Of a stretch of DNA of 49,864 nt, positions 27,161-36,420 are shown piece by piece. Each line of letters starts with the position of its first letter. The first letter of the stretch is position 1. The notes under the pieces are model-generated. The model worked only from the letters and a program-made list of their open reading frames with translations. It was not told where the DNA came from and made no database searches. Both the position numbers and the translations under genes were made by a program. The stretch comes from Sinobacterium caligoides. Lineage in GTDB: Bacteria; Pseudomonadota; Gammaproteobacteria; Pseudomonadales; Sinobacteriaceae. The stretch spans positions 1 through 49,864 of the forward strand of contig NZ_RKHR01000001.1 of the NCBI RefSeq assembly GCF_003752585.1, read 5' to 3'.

Positions 27161-29557
27161 TTATAAATCAGCTAACGCCTGCTCCGCCGTGTCTCTGCCC
27201 TTAAACTGTAGCTCTTTATCTGCAAGCGCAGATTCAAGGTACTTCTTTGCCTCATCACTCATCTCCGTAGCCTTATACGCCATTCCAAGGTGATAGTCGA
27301 ACTCGACCCCCTCACCACCACGCGATTTTGCCAAGCGTAAATATGAGACTGCCTGAGTATAGTTACCCAATCGATACTGCAACCAACCAAAAGTATCTAG
27401 GAAGGCTGGTACGTTCGATTCCTCAAAGCCGATCAACAACTCCCTAGCCTCTCGTACATCTTTCTCATCACCGAAGTAGTCCAGCAATAATACGGCATAG
27501 TTATTTTTGGCAATCACGTTATTTGGCTTAGTATCGAGTATCTGACGATACATATTACGCGCATCATCATAACGCTCTAGGAGGCGATATAACTCAGCCA
27601 AAGCCAACTCTCCCTTCTCTGGCTCGGCACTATTATTCACTACGTCCATATAATAAGCTTCGGCGGCCTTATAGTCCTGTACCACCATGGCCATTGAGGC
27701 CAAACGTAGATACGAAGTACTAGCAGCAGGGTTTAACTCAACAGCCTTTATATAACTCTGCTTGGCCTTTTCATTTTCACCTTTAATCTGATAAATCATT
27801 CCACGCGTTTCATAAGCATGAAATGCCTTTGGGTTATCAACAATAAATTGATTAATGAAAGTCTCGGCATCTGATACACGGTTCGTCGACAGCATCAATT
27901 GTATATAAGTAGTTAATGGCTCAATGATACCGGGGGCTGAGTAAATGGACTTTATCAGAAGAGGTTCAGCTGCCTTCAAGTCATTCTCACGCAATAGGAT
28001 TCTTGCCATCACATAAGAGCGAAGCGCAGTATAGTTCTCATCATTTTCTATTGACTGCAACAGTGACTTTGCATCATCCCAACGCTCCTGCGATGAGTAG
28101 ATATCCGCTAAAACACCTATGGCAGAACCATTCTTCGGCTGATCTTGAACGACCCGAGACAAATACTGCTCCGCCATTTCGAAGTCCCCCATTTTATTGT
28201 TCAGCAACCCCAGCTTTAATAAAGCGGAGAGGTTATTAGGCTCATAGCCAACCGCCTTTTTATAATTTTCCAAGGCTAGTAGGCTATCATTATTAAATTC
28301 ATATACGCCACCAAGAATTAATAACGCCTCAACAGAATCAGGCTTAACATTCAAAGCTGATCGCAACCCAGTTATCGCCCTGTCGAGTTCAGACCTAGAA
28401 AGCTGTAATTTAGCCTTAATAATAAGCGCATCAACATTAACTGAGTCTATCGCAAGCGTCTCATCGACGTACCGTTCCCCTTTCTCTGCCTCGCCTTTTG
28501 CTAAACTGATCTTCGCTAGCTTCAACCGTGAGGATAGTGCTGAGGCGCCATCCGGGTTATAGTCAATTGCCGACTGAAATACTTTTTCAGCATTCTCAGG
28601 CTCCTTATTCGTCATGTACAGCTTAGCCAGCGCTTCTCGATAAACAAAAACCTCTGGAAACTCAGCTATAACACTTTTAATATACTTTGCGGACTCCTCA
28701 TACCCCTTATTCATTCTTATAACATCCGCACGCCATAATTTTAGCCGTGGTTCTTCTGGGTTTTCTAATATCGCATCATCAAGAATTAAAGTAACTTTCT
28801 TGAAATCTACGACCTCGTCAGACATATAAGACTTAAAATAACCATTATAGTAAGCTATATTATGCTTATCTAAGCTAACAAGATTCTTGAAATCATCGCG
28901 AACGCCTTCAATATCATTCGCTTGAGCATCGACCCGAAGCTTCAGCTTATATAGTTCCTCACTAGCAGGGGAAGCTTGTAGCGCAGCTGTTATATAGCTT
29001 AAGGCTTTAACTGGTGACTCCGCGTTCGCCTTAACAAGAACCGTAACCGCCAATAAATTAGCGGAATCCACTTGAAGTCCCTTCTCTGCTAGTACAATAG
29101 CTTTCTCTCTATCGCCCTCTGTCAAGGCTATAATTGACAGGCTAGCATAAGACTCTGCCCTCTCTGGGGCCACTTTAGTCAGAATATCTGCCGCTAACTT
29201 AGCCTCATCCAACTTCTTCATTGCAATATATACTTGTACTAACTTTGCATTAGCCTCGTAGTTTTCAGGGTCCTTATCGACAACGAAAAGTAAATTCTGA
29301 TACATTCCTTGCCAATTTTTATTCTCCTCTTCAATCTCGGCCAAAATCAATCGACCTTGAATATTGTTAGCATTAATCTGGAGCACATTTTTTACATCGA
29401 CCAATGCTTTATCGAAGTTCCCTTCCTCAATATAGGACTTAGCCTTATCGACATAAACCTCCTCACGATCCTCACGACCACCACACCCAGACAAAACAAT
29501 AACACTGGCCATGCATAAAGCTGCCGATGCGACCGAGAATTTATTTTTAAGATACAT
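27161..29557 (-). CDS. TPR-repeat lipoprotein of exosortase/EPS systems (PrsT-like)
   Basis: The product is a lipoprotein with lipobox LSGC (Cys25 from this start) followed by about 770 residues of tandem tetratricopeptide repeats, for example segments with the W/L..G..Y..A pattern such as YEFNNDSLLALENYKKAV. This architecture matches the large TPR lipoprotein (PrsT type) that accompanies PEP-CTERM/exosortase exopolysaccharide loci. It probably scaffolds the polymer export apparatus in the periplasm, but that is inference. The frame extends to a TTG at 29572; the ATG at 29557 with GAGG 9 bases upstream is preferred and gives 798 residues. It is the last gene of the operon. Confidence 0.88.
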   Translation of the reverse strand: MYLKNKFSVASAALCMASVIVLSGCGGREDREEVYVDKAKSYIEEGNFDKALVDVKNVLQINANNIQGRLILAEIEEENKNWQGMYQNLLFVVDKDPENYEANAKLVQVYIAMKKLDEAKLAADILTKVAPERAESYASLSIIALTEGDREKAIVLAEKGLQVDSANLLAVTVLVKANAESPVKALSYITAALQASPASEELYKLKLRVDAQANDIEGVRDDFKNLVSLDKHNIAYYNGYFKSYMSDEVVDFKKVTLILDDAILENPEEPRLKLWRADVIRMNKGYEESAKYIKSVIAEFPEVFVYREALAKLYMTNKEPENAEKVFQSAIDYNPDGASALSSRLKLAKISLAKGEAEKGERYVDETLAIDSVNVDALIIKAKLQLSRSELDRAITGLRSALNVKPDSVEALLILGGVYEFNNDSLLALENYKKAVGYEPNNLSALLKLGLLNNKMGDFEMAEQYLSRVVQDQPKNGSAIGVLADIYSSQERWDDAKSLLQSIENDENYTALRSYVMARILLRENDLKAAEPLLIKSIYSAPGIIEPLTTYIQLMLSTNRVSDAETFINQFIVDNPKAFHAYETRGMIYQIKGENEKAKQSYIKAVELNPAASTSYLRLASMAMVVQDYKAAEAYYMDVVNNSAEPEKGELALAELYRLLERYDDARNMYRQILDTKPNNVIAKNNYAVLLLDYFGDEKDVREARELLIGFEESNVPAFLDTFGWLQYRLGNYTQAVSYLRLAKSRGGEGVEFDYHLGMAYKATEMSDEAKKYLESALADKELQFKGRDTAEQALADL

Positions 29558-29568
29558 AATGTATAACC

Positions 29569-31206
29569 TCAATATAAATACGTAAACAAAGAAAGTGAAA
29601 AAACACTCAACGGCACAACCCTACAAACCAATTTTTTACTGAAATCAGTACGACTCACAAGAAATTCGCACGCATAGAAAAAAACTATTATCCGAAAAGT
29701 AAAATGATCTACCGAATATTTATCAACTGACTCAAACGGGAGCTGAGAGACTGCTAAGACAGCAATAAAAACCAACAAATCTTGATTATCCAATCTAAAA
29801 AACTCTCTTCTCGTCATCCTGATCGCCAAACCAAGAACAAACACAAAAGCCAACAAATAAACATCGACAACAGCAACCATAATATTGCTTTCATCTAACA
29901 ATGAAAGTAAGTAAGTAACGACAACAGCCCCGCCATACAGAACAAATCGGACTGACATCGAACGACTCACCGCCGAAAAAAAGTATGTAACATAGAGCAA
30001 ACAAGAAAAAACCATTAGAAAAATAGACAGTGGGTCTGAAATTTTATCTGCCACTGAAAATACAAGAAAAAATGCGGCCAGGAGAAAAACCTGAATAACA
30101 TACGGTGAGTTCTTATAAAACCACTCAAACCTTCTTAGAAGACTATTCCTTTTATCTTTTTGCAATATACCAGCATCAACGACAAGCAACTCATCAGCCA
30201 AAGAAAACTTGCCTGACATTACAAAAAGCATTGTTGACAACATAAAACAAAACGACACGTAAAAAACCAACAGTGTTAAATTAGACTCATAACGCAACAA
30301 ATACGATACGCAGAGCAAAAACACCTGCATCAAATAGATAACAGCAACAGCTCGATAATGTGGCAGCCCTGACTTCATCAACTGATGATGTAAATGATTT
30401 CTGTCAGGCGAAAATGGTGACCTTCCGCTTTTGACCCTTATTAACATCACCATCACAGTATCAAAGATTGGAATACCTAAAACAACAACAGGCAACATTG
30501 TGCTGAGATACGAACCATCGACCTGAGTAACAAGAACTAACAATGCTGATAAAACATAACCCGCTAACTGACTACCTGTATCACCAAGAAACACCTGCGC
30601 AGGATAAGTATTAAAGCGTAAAAAGCCCAAAAGACCGCCAATTGCTATAATGGCGATAACAGTTGCCGCAACACTACCAACAATATTGCTATAAATAGCG
30701 ATCAAGACTAAAGACAAGAGGCTGACACCAGCCGCCAAGCCATCAAGACCGTCCGATAAATTCACAGCATTAATACAGCCGAGGATAAAAAAAAACGTAA
30801 TTAGGTAGCCAACCTCCCGGTAAAAAACAAAATCACGAGACAAAAATGGGACATCTACAACAACAACACCAAAGCGCAGTAAACAAAGCACAGCCAATAT
30901 CTGCCCAATAAATTTCCACTTGTAATTCAGCTCAAAAATATCATCAGCAAGGCCAAAGATACAAACAATAGCCCCACCAACAATCACCCCCAGAGCCTGC
31001 TCTCCCATAGGAAGCCAAAAGTAGAGTGGTAGCACTGATGCTAATGCGATTGCTATACCACCACAACGAGGAATAAACTCCGTATGTACCTTCCTCTCAT
31101 CACTGGGGTCATCTAATAAGCCTAGCCTAGAGGCATAACGAATCATTTTTGGCATTAAGATTACAGTACCCAATAGTGACATCGCAAAACTAAAGAGTAT
31201 TTCCAA
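29569..31206 (-). CDS. WecA-like polyprenyl-phosphate sugar-1-phosphate transferase
   Basis: This MraY/WecA-family enzyme would load the first sugar-1-phosphate onto undecaprenyl phosphate at the inner membrane. Visible motifs are LADDIFEL (Asp88, Asp89), NLSDGLDGLAAG (149-160), LGDTGS (207-212) and the cytoplasmic HLHH (271-274). The body is about 350 residues, but the protein is 545: after the HLHH loop region there are about 190-230 extra residues with multiple hydrophobic helices not present in standard WecA. A TTG start is supported by GGAGG 6 bases upstream. It replaces the EpsB-type initiating transferase usual in exosortase loci. Confidence 0.9.
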   Translation of the reverse strand: MEILFSFAMSLLGTVILMPKMIRYASRLGLLDDPSDERKVHTEFIPRCGGIAIALASVLPLYFWLPMGEQALGVIVGGAIVCIFGLADDIFELNYKWKFIGQILAVLCLLRFGVVVVDVPFLSRDFVFYREVGYLITFFFILGCINAVNLSDGLDGLAAGVSLLSLVLIAIYSNIVGSVAATVIAIIAIGGLLGFLRFNTYPAQVFLGDTGSQLAGYVLSALLVLVTQVDGSYLSTMLPVVVLGIPIFDTVMVMLIRVKSGRSPFSPDRNHLHHQLMKSGLPHYRAVAVIYLMQVFLLCVSYLLRYESNLTLLVFYVSFCFMLSTMLFVMSGKFSLADELLVVDAGILQKDKRNSLLRRFEWFYKNSPYVIQVFLLAAFFLVFSVADKISDPLSIFLMVFSCLLYVTYFFSAVSRSMSVRFVLYGGAVVVTYLLSLLDESNIMVAVVDVYLLAFVFVLGLAIRMTRREFFRLDNQDLLVFIAVLAVSQLPFESVDKYSVDHFTFRIIVFFYACEFLVSRTDFSKKLVCRVVPLSVFSLSLFTYLY

Positions 31207-31243
31207 TAGCGGCCTCCATTATTATTGTTCTCTCAGCCTGTGG

Positions 31244-32845
31244 CTAAACACCAGGCACGGCCTTCATAACATCCGGATAGAATTCAAGTAAAAAACTCTC
31301 GAAACGCTTATCGACATCCTCAGCGGTTTCATCAAAGGCTATAGGTGAAACTAACCTTACAAGCGCACCATCTGTTCTATTAATCATTATTGCGTCTTGC
31401 ATCAAGTACCACTTGAGCAAATACTCATTAGTCAATTTTCGCCCGCGCTGTTCAAACCAATAATACACTAGCTGCTTAGACTCACCTTTAACAATAATAC
31501 TTCGATTAACATTAACTCCTTTCATTGATGGTACATTACTTATTTCATGTTGCCCAAATTCTTGTAGCACCCAGCCACCTCCTGGCAAACATGATTTCGG
31601 AGAATGTATCGAAGCACCTCTTCGTTGTGAGGCATAATACGCTGCGTACAAATTAACTATTGCACCGTCTTGCCGGCTAATATAGTTTGCATTCATATAA
31701 TCTGTAAGTTTCAAGACACCTAGCACATCCTCAGAAAGCTTCACCGACTTTCCACGCCAGTTATCATTAACCAAAGGCACTGACACAAAACTCTCTCGTT
31801 CAGGATGAATATCCTCCCTACCCTTAATCGCCCCACTAACAAACAAAGCGGCCATCAAAACAACAAAGCAGCCAACTAAAGGCCTTTGGTTTCTCATTAA
31901 AAAGAAGTCACCATTAAAATCAACCAACTTAAAATCTGGGAGATCTAAATTAAACCTATCAATAACAGCTCCCTTCATCCCGGAAATAAATCCAAGAAGA
32001 GCTATTTCAAGAAAAAGAAAGAACAAACAAGCAATAAATATTACCCAGCCTTCGAAGTCATGCAGCACTCCCTCAGCCATCTCAATACCCCAGTACTCAA
32101 CCGTCACCCCGATCAAACCTATGCGAAAGCTATTCATCAGCACAGTAATAGGTATAGTACTTAGAAATATAACGACCTTATGCCATAATTTACCCTTATA
32201 AACAGCCGCCATTAGAAAACCAAAGCTCATCAATGGAAAAAGATACCGAAGGCCACTGCAGGCCTCAACCACCTGAAGTTTATAAACCCCTAGATCAATT
32301 ACATTACCCTCTAAATAAACGCTAATATCAAAAGCGCGCACCACCATAACGCCAAGCTGAGAGGATATTAACTGAAGAGTCTGACTCAGATTACTGTATA
32401 GAAAACTGGGCAGAGGAATCATAAACACCAAATATATTAGCGGTATAAAAACCACAAAAAATCCACGCCAACCGACGACAGCTATTGATACTGCATATAT
32501 CGCTAACAAAAAGGAATATTGAGAGATAATAAACAAAGAGCTGAGCTCTGCAACCACCCATAGCCCCACGGAAAGAACAACAAGAACAACGCCAGCCCAA
32601 CTTGATGACCTTGATCTTTTCGACAAACTAGGTAACGACTGAAGAACTAGGAGTAACGAAATCACAGGAATCATATAGCCATGGCTATACTCATCGCGCT
32701 CCCACCACTGCACCATCATTGATAGCGAGTCAGAAAACAAGAATATAATTAAAGAAACTGATATCGCCAGAAAAACAAAAAAAACATAAGGTTTCGATCC
32801 CTCAAGCACTGTACTATTTTTTAACCCAGTTTCTATATCAGTCAT
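31244..32845 (-). CDS. Exosortase fused to an EpsI domain (XrtA/XrtD type)
   Basis: Exosortases are multi-pass membrane transpeptidases that process short C-terminal sorting signals (PEP-CTERM and variants). The product has about eight transmembrane helices with Cys201 (EACSGLRYL), Arg246 (NSFRIG) and His267 (VLHDFEGW), numbered from the upstream TTG at 32860, matching the catalytic triad. The C-terminal half (about 330-538) is an EpsI domain with the conserved SPKSCLPGGGW. Such fusions are described for VPLPA-type XrtD and some XrtA proteins; which one this is cannot be decided here. ATG at 32845 is preferred. It lies between the ATPase and WecA-like genes. Confidence 0.92.
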   Translation of the reverse strand: MTDIETGLKNSTVLEGSKPYVFFVFLAISVSLIIFLFSDSLSMMVQWWERDEYSHGYMIPVISLLLVLQSLPSLSKRSRSSSWAGVVLVVLSVGLWVVAELSSLFIISQYSFLLAIYAVSIAVVGWRGFFVVFIPLIYLVFMIPLPSFLYSNLSQTLQLISSQLGVMVVRAFDISVYLEGNVIDLGVYKLQVVEACSGLRYLFPLMSFGFLMAAVYKGKLWHKVVIFLSTIPITVLMNSFRIGLIGVTVEYWGIEMAEGVLHDFEGWVIFIACLFFLFLEIALLGFISGMKGAVIDRFNLDLPDFKLVDFNGDFFLMRNQRPLVGCFVVLMAALFVSGAIKGREDIHPERESFVSVPLVNDNWRGKSVKLSEDVLGVLKLTDYMNANYISRQDGAIVNLYAAYYASQRRGASIHSPKSCLPGGGWVLQEFGQHEISNVPSMKGVNVNRSIIVKGESKQLVYYWFEQRGRKLTNEYLLKWYLMQDAIMINRTDGALVRLVSPIAFDETAEDVDKRFESFLLEFYPDVMKAVPGV

Positions 32846-32925
32846 CACAGCTCTCTTCAAATATTATTATATTGATTCACATGAAAACGCCAAATCTAGC
32901 AAAAACAGGCTAAAACGAGATAACA

Positions 32926-33828
32926 TCAAACCATCTCACGCCCTAGATTCACCCCTGTTGTCATTTCTATAAACTCCATCACACTCTCTTTGTCATGTTT
33001 TTTGTCGACAGCATGATTTAACCCTCCGATTCTCCTCCCTTTAGCCACAGCCAATATAGACTCAACATCCACTACGCTTTTATCATTAGAAAAGGCATAC
33101 AAAAGTGCATAATCTGCCAATGTATTTATTAACCTTGGCACACCGTTCGTCAGATAGTAAATAGCATATATTGATGAGTCATCGAAAACTGCTTCATCAC
33201 CACCCGCCACCTTCATCCTATGCTGGACATACGCCACAGTCTCTGATGCTGTCAAGGATTCTAAGTGATATTCCACCGATACTCTTTGCGCTAACTGGAT
33301 AAGACTCTGAGAGCTTAGCCTTCCAAGCAGTTCAGGCTGCCCCACCAAAATAACTTTTAGCAAGTCATCGCCCTCAGAGTTTATATTATTTAATAACCGC
33401 AACTCTTCTAACGAGTCGTCTGATAAGTTCTGCGCCTCATCAACAACAATGACAGTGGTCTTCCTATTAGCATAATTATTAATAACAAAGTTTTGAAACG
33501 CTCTCAACAACCCTATATGCCCTTCAGCAGCATGATCCAAGCCAAATGACATCATCACCCACTCCATCAACTTCCCGGAGCCATCATACATATTATTGAC
33601 TAGACCAATAACCAAATCGTCTGACGAATAGTTATTCATCAAGTGACGCAAAAGAGTCGTCTTACCCGCGCCCACATCACCTGTAATCACGGTTATACCA
33701 CTTTGTTCCATCAGACCATATTCCAGCATTGAATAAGCTACACGGTGCTTTGCTGAAAAGTATAAAAATTCCGGATTTGGCGTTAGAGAAAACGGCTTTT
33801 CTATCAGCGAAAAATGCTTTCTATACAT
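32926..33828 (-). CDS. Exosortase/EPS-associated AAA ATPase (ExeA-like)
   Basis: This cytoplasmic AAA ATPase resembles ExeA/GspA and the XrtA/PEP-CTERM-associated ATPase family. It has Walker A TGDVGAGKTTL (about 49-59), Walker B TVIVVDEAQN (about 124-133), and an arginine-containing C-terminal AAA lid with GVPRLINTLAD. ExeA-type C-terminal peptidoglycan-binding domains are missing. GAGGGG lies 6 bases before the ATG. It follows the P-loop kinase-like gene by 11 bases, and both probably control export complex assembly. Confidence 0.9.
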   Translation of the reverse strand: MYRKHFSLIEKPFSLTPNPEFLYFSAKHRVAYSMLEYGLMEQSGITVITGDVGAGKTTLLRHLMNNYSSDDLVIGLVNNMYDGSGKLMEWVMMSFGLDHAAEGHIGLLRAFQNFVINNYANRKTTVIVVDEAQNLSDDSLEELRLLNNINSEGDDLLKVILVGQPELLGRLSSQSLIQLAQRVSVEYHLESLTASETVAYVQHRMKVAGGDEAVFDDSSIYAIYYLTNGVPRLINTLADYALLYAFSNDKSVVDVESILAVAKGRRIGGLNHAVDKKHDKESVMEFIEMTTGVNLGREMV

Positions 33829-33839
33829 CTCTGCCCCCT

Positions 33840-34628
33840 CTATTCCGATTTATTTAAAATAGTGCCAATAAAATTATCGCTATCCAGCAACACTCGGCAG
33901 CGCTCAACTCCTTCCTTACTTGTCACGCCGTCTTCCACAACCAATAATGCAGCATCTACCTTGCCACCAATGACTATCGCATCATCGTCATTGAGCAGAG
34001 GGGGCAAATCATAAATAACAATTCTTTCGGGATATTTCTTTTCTAGCTCGTGCATTAAATCGATCATAGAAGGTGAGGATAATATCTCTGATGTATTGCC
34101 TTCTACCTTTAAAGCAGGAAGCACAACTAAACGCTCTAAATCTGGGTTTATAAGGACATCGCAAACCTCAGCATTACCTTCTATAATATCTCTTACACCA
34201 AGCCCCACCTCCAAGCCTAATGTTTTTGCTATACTTGGAGATTTGAGATCTAAGTCAACTAAAAGAACTGTTTGATTAACTTCTTTTGATAATTCAACTG
34301 CCAAATTTATAGCAGTCAAGGTCTTACCCGCCCCCTTATCGGCCGAGACGAGCGCCAAGCTCTGGTAACCTTTTTCACGAAACGTCTTCAATAAGATAGT
34401 TCTTAACTGTCTATATGGCTCGGCACGCTTATCTGATGATAATGCAGTGATCACCCGCTCCCTCTCGAGATGTAGCTTATTCAACTTTTGAATCTTCGTT
34501 TCGCTATAGGTTATTTTTGTTAAATCTTGTACTTTATTTTCTTTGCTTTCTCCTGTGGCATTAGCGCCATCAAACTTAGAGTGCCTCTGTGACCTTGCCT
34601 TTGCTATTGCCTCTTGAACATATTCCAT
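33840..34628 (-). CDS. CpsD/EpsG-like P-loop protein, XrtA-associated kinase family
   Basis: This is the cytoplasmic ATPase/tyrosine-kinase-like half of a polysaccharide copolymerase. It has Walker A SADKGAGKT (95-103), Walker A' LLVDLDL (122-128) and Walker B IVIYDLPPL. No tyrosine cluster is present at its short C-terminus (ends GTILNKSE), so autophosphorylation of the usual BY-kinase type is doubtful. GAGGAG is 6 bases from the ATG. It follows the Wzz-like gene by 10 bases, and the activator and ATPase halves are separate proteins as in Gram-positive CpsC/CpsD. Confidence 0.88.
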   Translation of the reverse strand: MEYVQEAIAKARSQRHSKFDGANATGESKENKVQDLTKITYSETKIQKLNKLHLERERVITALSSDKRAEPYRQLRTILLKTFREKGYQSLALVSADKGAGKTLTAINLAVELSKEVNQTVLLVDLDLKSPSIAKTLGLEVGLGVRDIIEGNAEVCDVLINPDLERLVVLPALKVEGNTSEILSSPSMIDLMHELEKKYPERIVIYDLPPLLNDDDAIVIGGKVDAALLVVEDGVTSKEGVERCRVLLDSDNFIGTILNKSE

Positions 34629-34638
34629 TTCAGACTCC

Positions 34639-36402
34639 TCAAATACCTAGCTTTCGTAAAGCAATGAACCACATGACATCCAACGGCTTATAAAAGAAAT
34701 GAATCAAGGCCATTGAAGTAATTACCAGAAGTATCAAACCACCAAATACAATCAACAACTTTCTATTAGGCTCACTCCGCATCATTTCTTCAGGATTTTT
34801 TATATACTGAATAGTCACCAAAGGCATTACCCCCGTCACACCCATCACAGCATTATTCCCTCTAATACTTTGATCTAATGCGTCCTTAAGTAGAGCCACA
34901 GCCAAACCTACACCGGCCGATAAAAGCAGCCCCAAAATGACAATGACTATCCTATTTGGGCTAGTTGGTGCCTGTGGCTCTGTAGGCGGTTCGATTAAAG
35001 TGAATCGCTCTGATCTCAACTCTTGCTCCAACTGAACAGCCAAGCCTGCCGTTCTCTGCTTCATCTTAATTTCAGCATATTTCATCGAGACTTCTTGGTA
35101 ATGGCGGCTTAGATCTTGATACTTAACCTCGACATCCGGGGATTTCGCAATAGCTACATTTACCGCCTTAAGCTGCTCCTCCAGCGACACAAGCTTTTCC
35201 TTAGATGACCTAATTTCGAGCGTCAAAGAGTTCTTTTTAGTCAATAACTGTACGTAAAGCGGGTTATCTGCAGATGCCACATTTACCTCAGAAACTCTTG
35301 CATTACCTTGCTGGCTTTTCATGCTCTTAATGAGATTTCGCTTATCAATAACCGCTGGGTGTTCGTCAGTAAACTTTACCTTTAAAGCATTTAATTCCGA
35401 TTGATTCTGTAGGATGAGCTTTTTTAAATCGTCCGGCTTTAATGTTGATCCGACAACAGCTGCCAATCTATTAATCTCTGATTTCAGCCGAACTAAATCT
35501 GGATGATCCTCCTTATAACGCGCCGACTTTTCCCTGAATTCAGACTGTAGTGCTTTTAGCCTATCTACATCCCCCATCGCAGCTCGTCCATCAGCAAGAA
35601 TAGTTGGCGCATAAGGTGAAACTGTACTTACCCTCGACTCAATATCGAGTAGTTCACTCTGCAACTGTGCAATATAGCTATTAAGATCTAACAACTCTCT
35701 TTCTAGGCGATCGCTTACTTGCATGTTGTAATTAAACAACTCAGGAAGTGAATCTTTGTTCTGCTGCTTAAAATCAGCCATTTCTTTTTCGTACCCGGCC
35801 AGCTCATCTTCTAGTGTCCCGCCTTCTTTATCAAGAAATTCTCTGGCATTCTTCGCCTGCTCAGATCTCTGCTTAATATTCTCACGAAGATATATACTAA
35901 CTAGATCGTTAGTCACCTTCTGGGCCTTCTTTGGATTATTGTGCTCATAGGATATCGTAAAGGCAATAGTCGCCTCTGTGGGCCGCCCAGAAATCGGGTC
36001 AACAACATTTGCGGATATCACATCAATCTTCGTATCTTCTTTGAAGTCTAAGGCAATCTCCGACCGAGGTGTCCTATCGAGATCTTTTTTACTGACCAAC
36101 TCATATTTAGACACAAGGTCCATAATATTAGTAAGCGTCATAGCTCTCTGTGTTATTTCTTGTATTTGTTTATCGGCGAACGTCGTAACAGTGCTCCTTA
36201 CCATATCGGTCGGGATATCCTGCTCTTCTATCAAAATTGTTGCTGTTGATCGGTACGTTGGAGGCCAGAACAACGCGACAAGCAAAGAGATAATGAACAC
36301 AATAGAAGCCACTATCATTGACGGTTTTTTATGTCGTTTAATTAGCCGGACATAATCCATGCCAGACTTACCTTGTTCTTCTTGTTCGTAATAGCTACTC
36401 AT
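34639..36402 (-). CDS. Polysaccharide chain-length determinant (Wzz/GNVR, EpsF-like)
   Basis: Wzz-type copolymerases set polymer length and couple synthesis to export. The 587-residue product has TM1 at about 28-46, the Wzz-fold start with PPTYRSTATILIEE, a long periplasmic coiled coil (about 185-460), and TM2 at about 484-505 preceded by the PTSPNRIVIV motif. A third hydrophobic helix (about 549-571) lies near the C-terminus. It contains no kinase domain, consistent with the separate P-loop gene next to it. It matches the XrtA-system chain length family. Confidence 0.9.
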   Translation of the reverse strand: MSSYYEQEEQGKSGMDYVRLIKRHKKPSMIVASIVFIISLLVALFWPPTYRSTATILIEEQDIPTDMVRSTVTTFADKQIQEITQRAMTLTNIMDLVSKYELVSKKDLDRTPRSEIALDFKEDTKIDVISANVVDPISGRPTEATIAFTISYEHNNPKKAQKVTNDLVSIYLRENIKQRSEQAKNAREFLDKEGGTLEDELAGYEKEMADFKQQNKDSLPELFNYNMQVSDRLERELLDLNSYIAQLQSELLDIESRVSTVSPYAPTILADGRAAMGDVDRLKALQSEFREKSARYKEDHPDLVRLKSEINRLAAVVGSTLKPDDLKKLILQNQSELNALKVKFTDEHPAVIDKRNLIKSMKSQQGNARVSEVNVASADNPLYVQLLTKKNSLTLEIRSSKEKLVSLEEQLKAVNVAIAKSPDVEVKYQDLSRHYQEVSMKYAEIKMKQRTAGLAVQLEQELRSERFTLIEPPTEPQAPTSPNRIVIVILGLLLSAGVGLAVALLKDALDQSIRGNNAVMGVTGVMPLVTIQYIKNPEEMMRSEPNRKLLIVFGGLILLVITSMALIHFFYKPLDVMWFIALRKLGI

Positions 36403-36420
36403 TTAAAACCCCAGAAATAC

